From: Amorphus sp040750475
GTDB taxonomy: Bacteria; Pseudomonadota; Alphaproteobacteria; Rhizobiales; Amorphaceae
Length of the DNA: 64,000 nucleotides
Assembly (NCBI RefSeq): GCF_040750475.1
Contig: NZ_JABJVY010000006.1
Coordinates: 124,001-188,000 of the forward strand
Direction of reading: 5' to 3'
Position 1 is the stretch's first letter. Every line of letters begins with the position of its first letter. Shown here piece after piece: positions 63,931 through 64,000 of this stretch. The notes under the pieces were generated by a model. The model searched no databases. It was not told where the DNA came from and saw only the letters and a list, made by a program, of their open reading frames with translations. The position numbers and the translations under genes are program-made.

Positions 63931-64000
63931 AGTTGCTGGGTCCCTTGCCTCGGGTTTCCAGGCGACCGGGGGGTCGAACACCGGCCGGTCGCTCTTACGC

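Larger units (their letters stand above)
58387..64000. mobile_element. Left part of a prophage integrated at tRNA-Asn, apparently degraded
   Basis: From the tRNA to the end of the window every recognisable gene is on the minus strand and phage-like: integrase, excisionase-like protein, SSB, helicase, small regulator, unknown small genes and an exonuclease fragment. Gene packing with four-base overlaps and micro-genes is typical of phage early regions. The integrase frameshift and the exonuclease junction suggest decay. The right attachment site and structural genes lie outside the window. A plasmid-like integrative element is possible but less likely without transfer genes. Confidence 0.8.

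Overview
The window is 64 kb of high-GC chromosome from an alphaproteobacterium, most likely in the Hyphomicrobiales (Rhizobiales). The main clue is gene order. hfq-hflX sit next to dat, trkA, ntrX and ntrY, and the block rpoZ-rsh-pyrE-DUF2062-pdxJ-acpS-lepB-rnc-era-recO-parC is the usual alphaproteobacterial arrangement. Intergenic palindromic repeats of the kind common in Rhizobiales chromosomes (42311-42410, 49081-49143, 52752-52848) agree with this. I cannot name a genus.

Layout. 0.47-3.8 kb: a complete proX-proW-proV osmoprotectant ABC importer with a strong hairpin after proX. 3.8-14.4 kb (minus strand): a cation efflux protein, hflX, hfq, D-amino acid aminotransferase, trkA, the nitrogen two-component pair ntrX/ntrY, and a ClC-type chloride channel or antiporter. 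14.8-25.6 kb: metabolic and transport genes, namely an MFS carrier, M20 peptidase, quinone oxidoreductase, TerC, a DUF2182 membrane protein, a UbiH-type hydroxylase, an AEC carrier, a lipid A acyltransferase, a malyl-CoA lyase and hspQ. 25.7-37.1 kb (minus strand): the parC-to-rpoZ housekeeping block. 37.4-38.8 kb: a NYN-domain protein and a family 5 uracil-DNA glycosylase.

38.9-49.1 kb: a five-gene branched-chain-amino-acid-type ABC importer (livJ-H-M-G-F) beside a phenylacetate module. paaN is divergent from paaG-paaI-paaK-paaR, and a 24-bp palindrome in the divergent promoter region is a candidate PaaR operator. The liv-type importer may therefore carry an aromatic acid. The ring epoxidase genes paaABCDE are not in the window. 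49.2-58.2 kb: an HAD phosphatase with an ATP12-type ATP synthase chaperone, a UDP-sulfoquinovose synthase overlapping an XRE-cupin regulator, an MFS exporter, two glutathione transferase paralogs, a PHA depolymerase and cobU.

58.3-64.0 kb: tRNA-Asn(GTT) marks the left edge of an integrated prophage that runs off the right end. Its genes all point back toward the tRNA: integrase, excisionase-like protein, SSB, Dda/RecD-type helicase, XRE regulator, small proteins and a DnaQ-type exonuclease fragment. It looks degraded. The integrase is split by a frameshift near 59520, and the exonuclease stops making sense near 62930 and runs into an unrelated protein in another frame. Two composite repeat elements (28861-29008 and 38738-38889) share terminal palindromes but have different interiors, and one supplies the stop codon of the uracil-DNA glycosylase gene. 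I found no CRISPR array, rRNA gene or insertion sequence with a transposase, and no clear evidence of an entirely new system.
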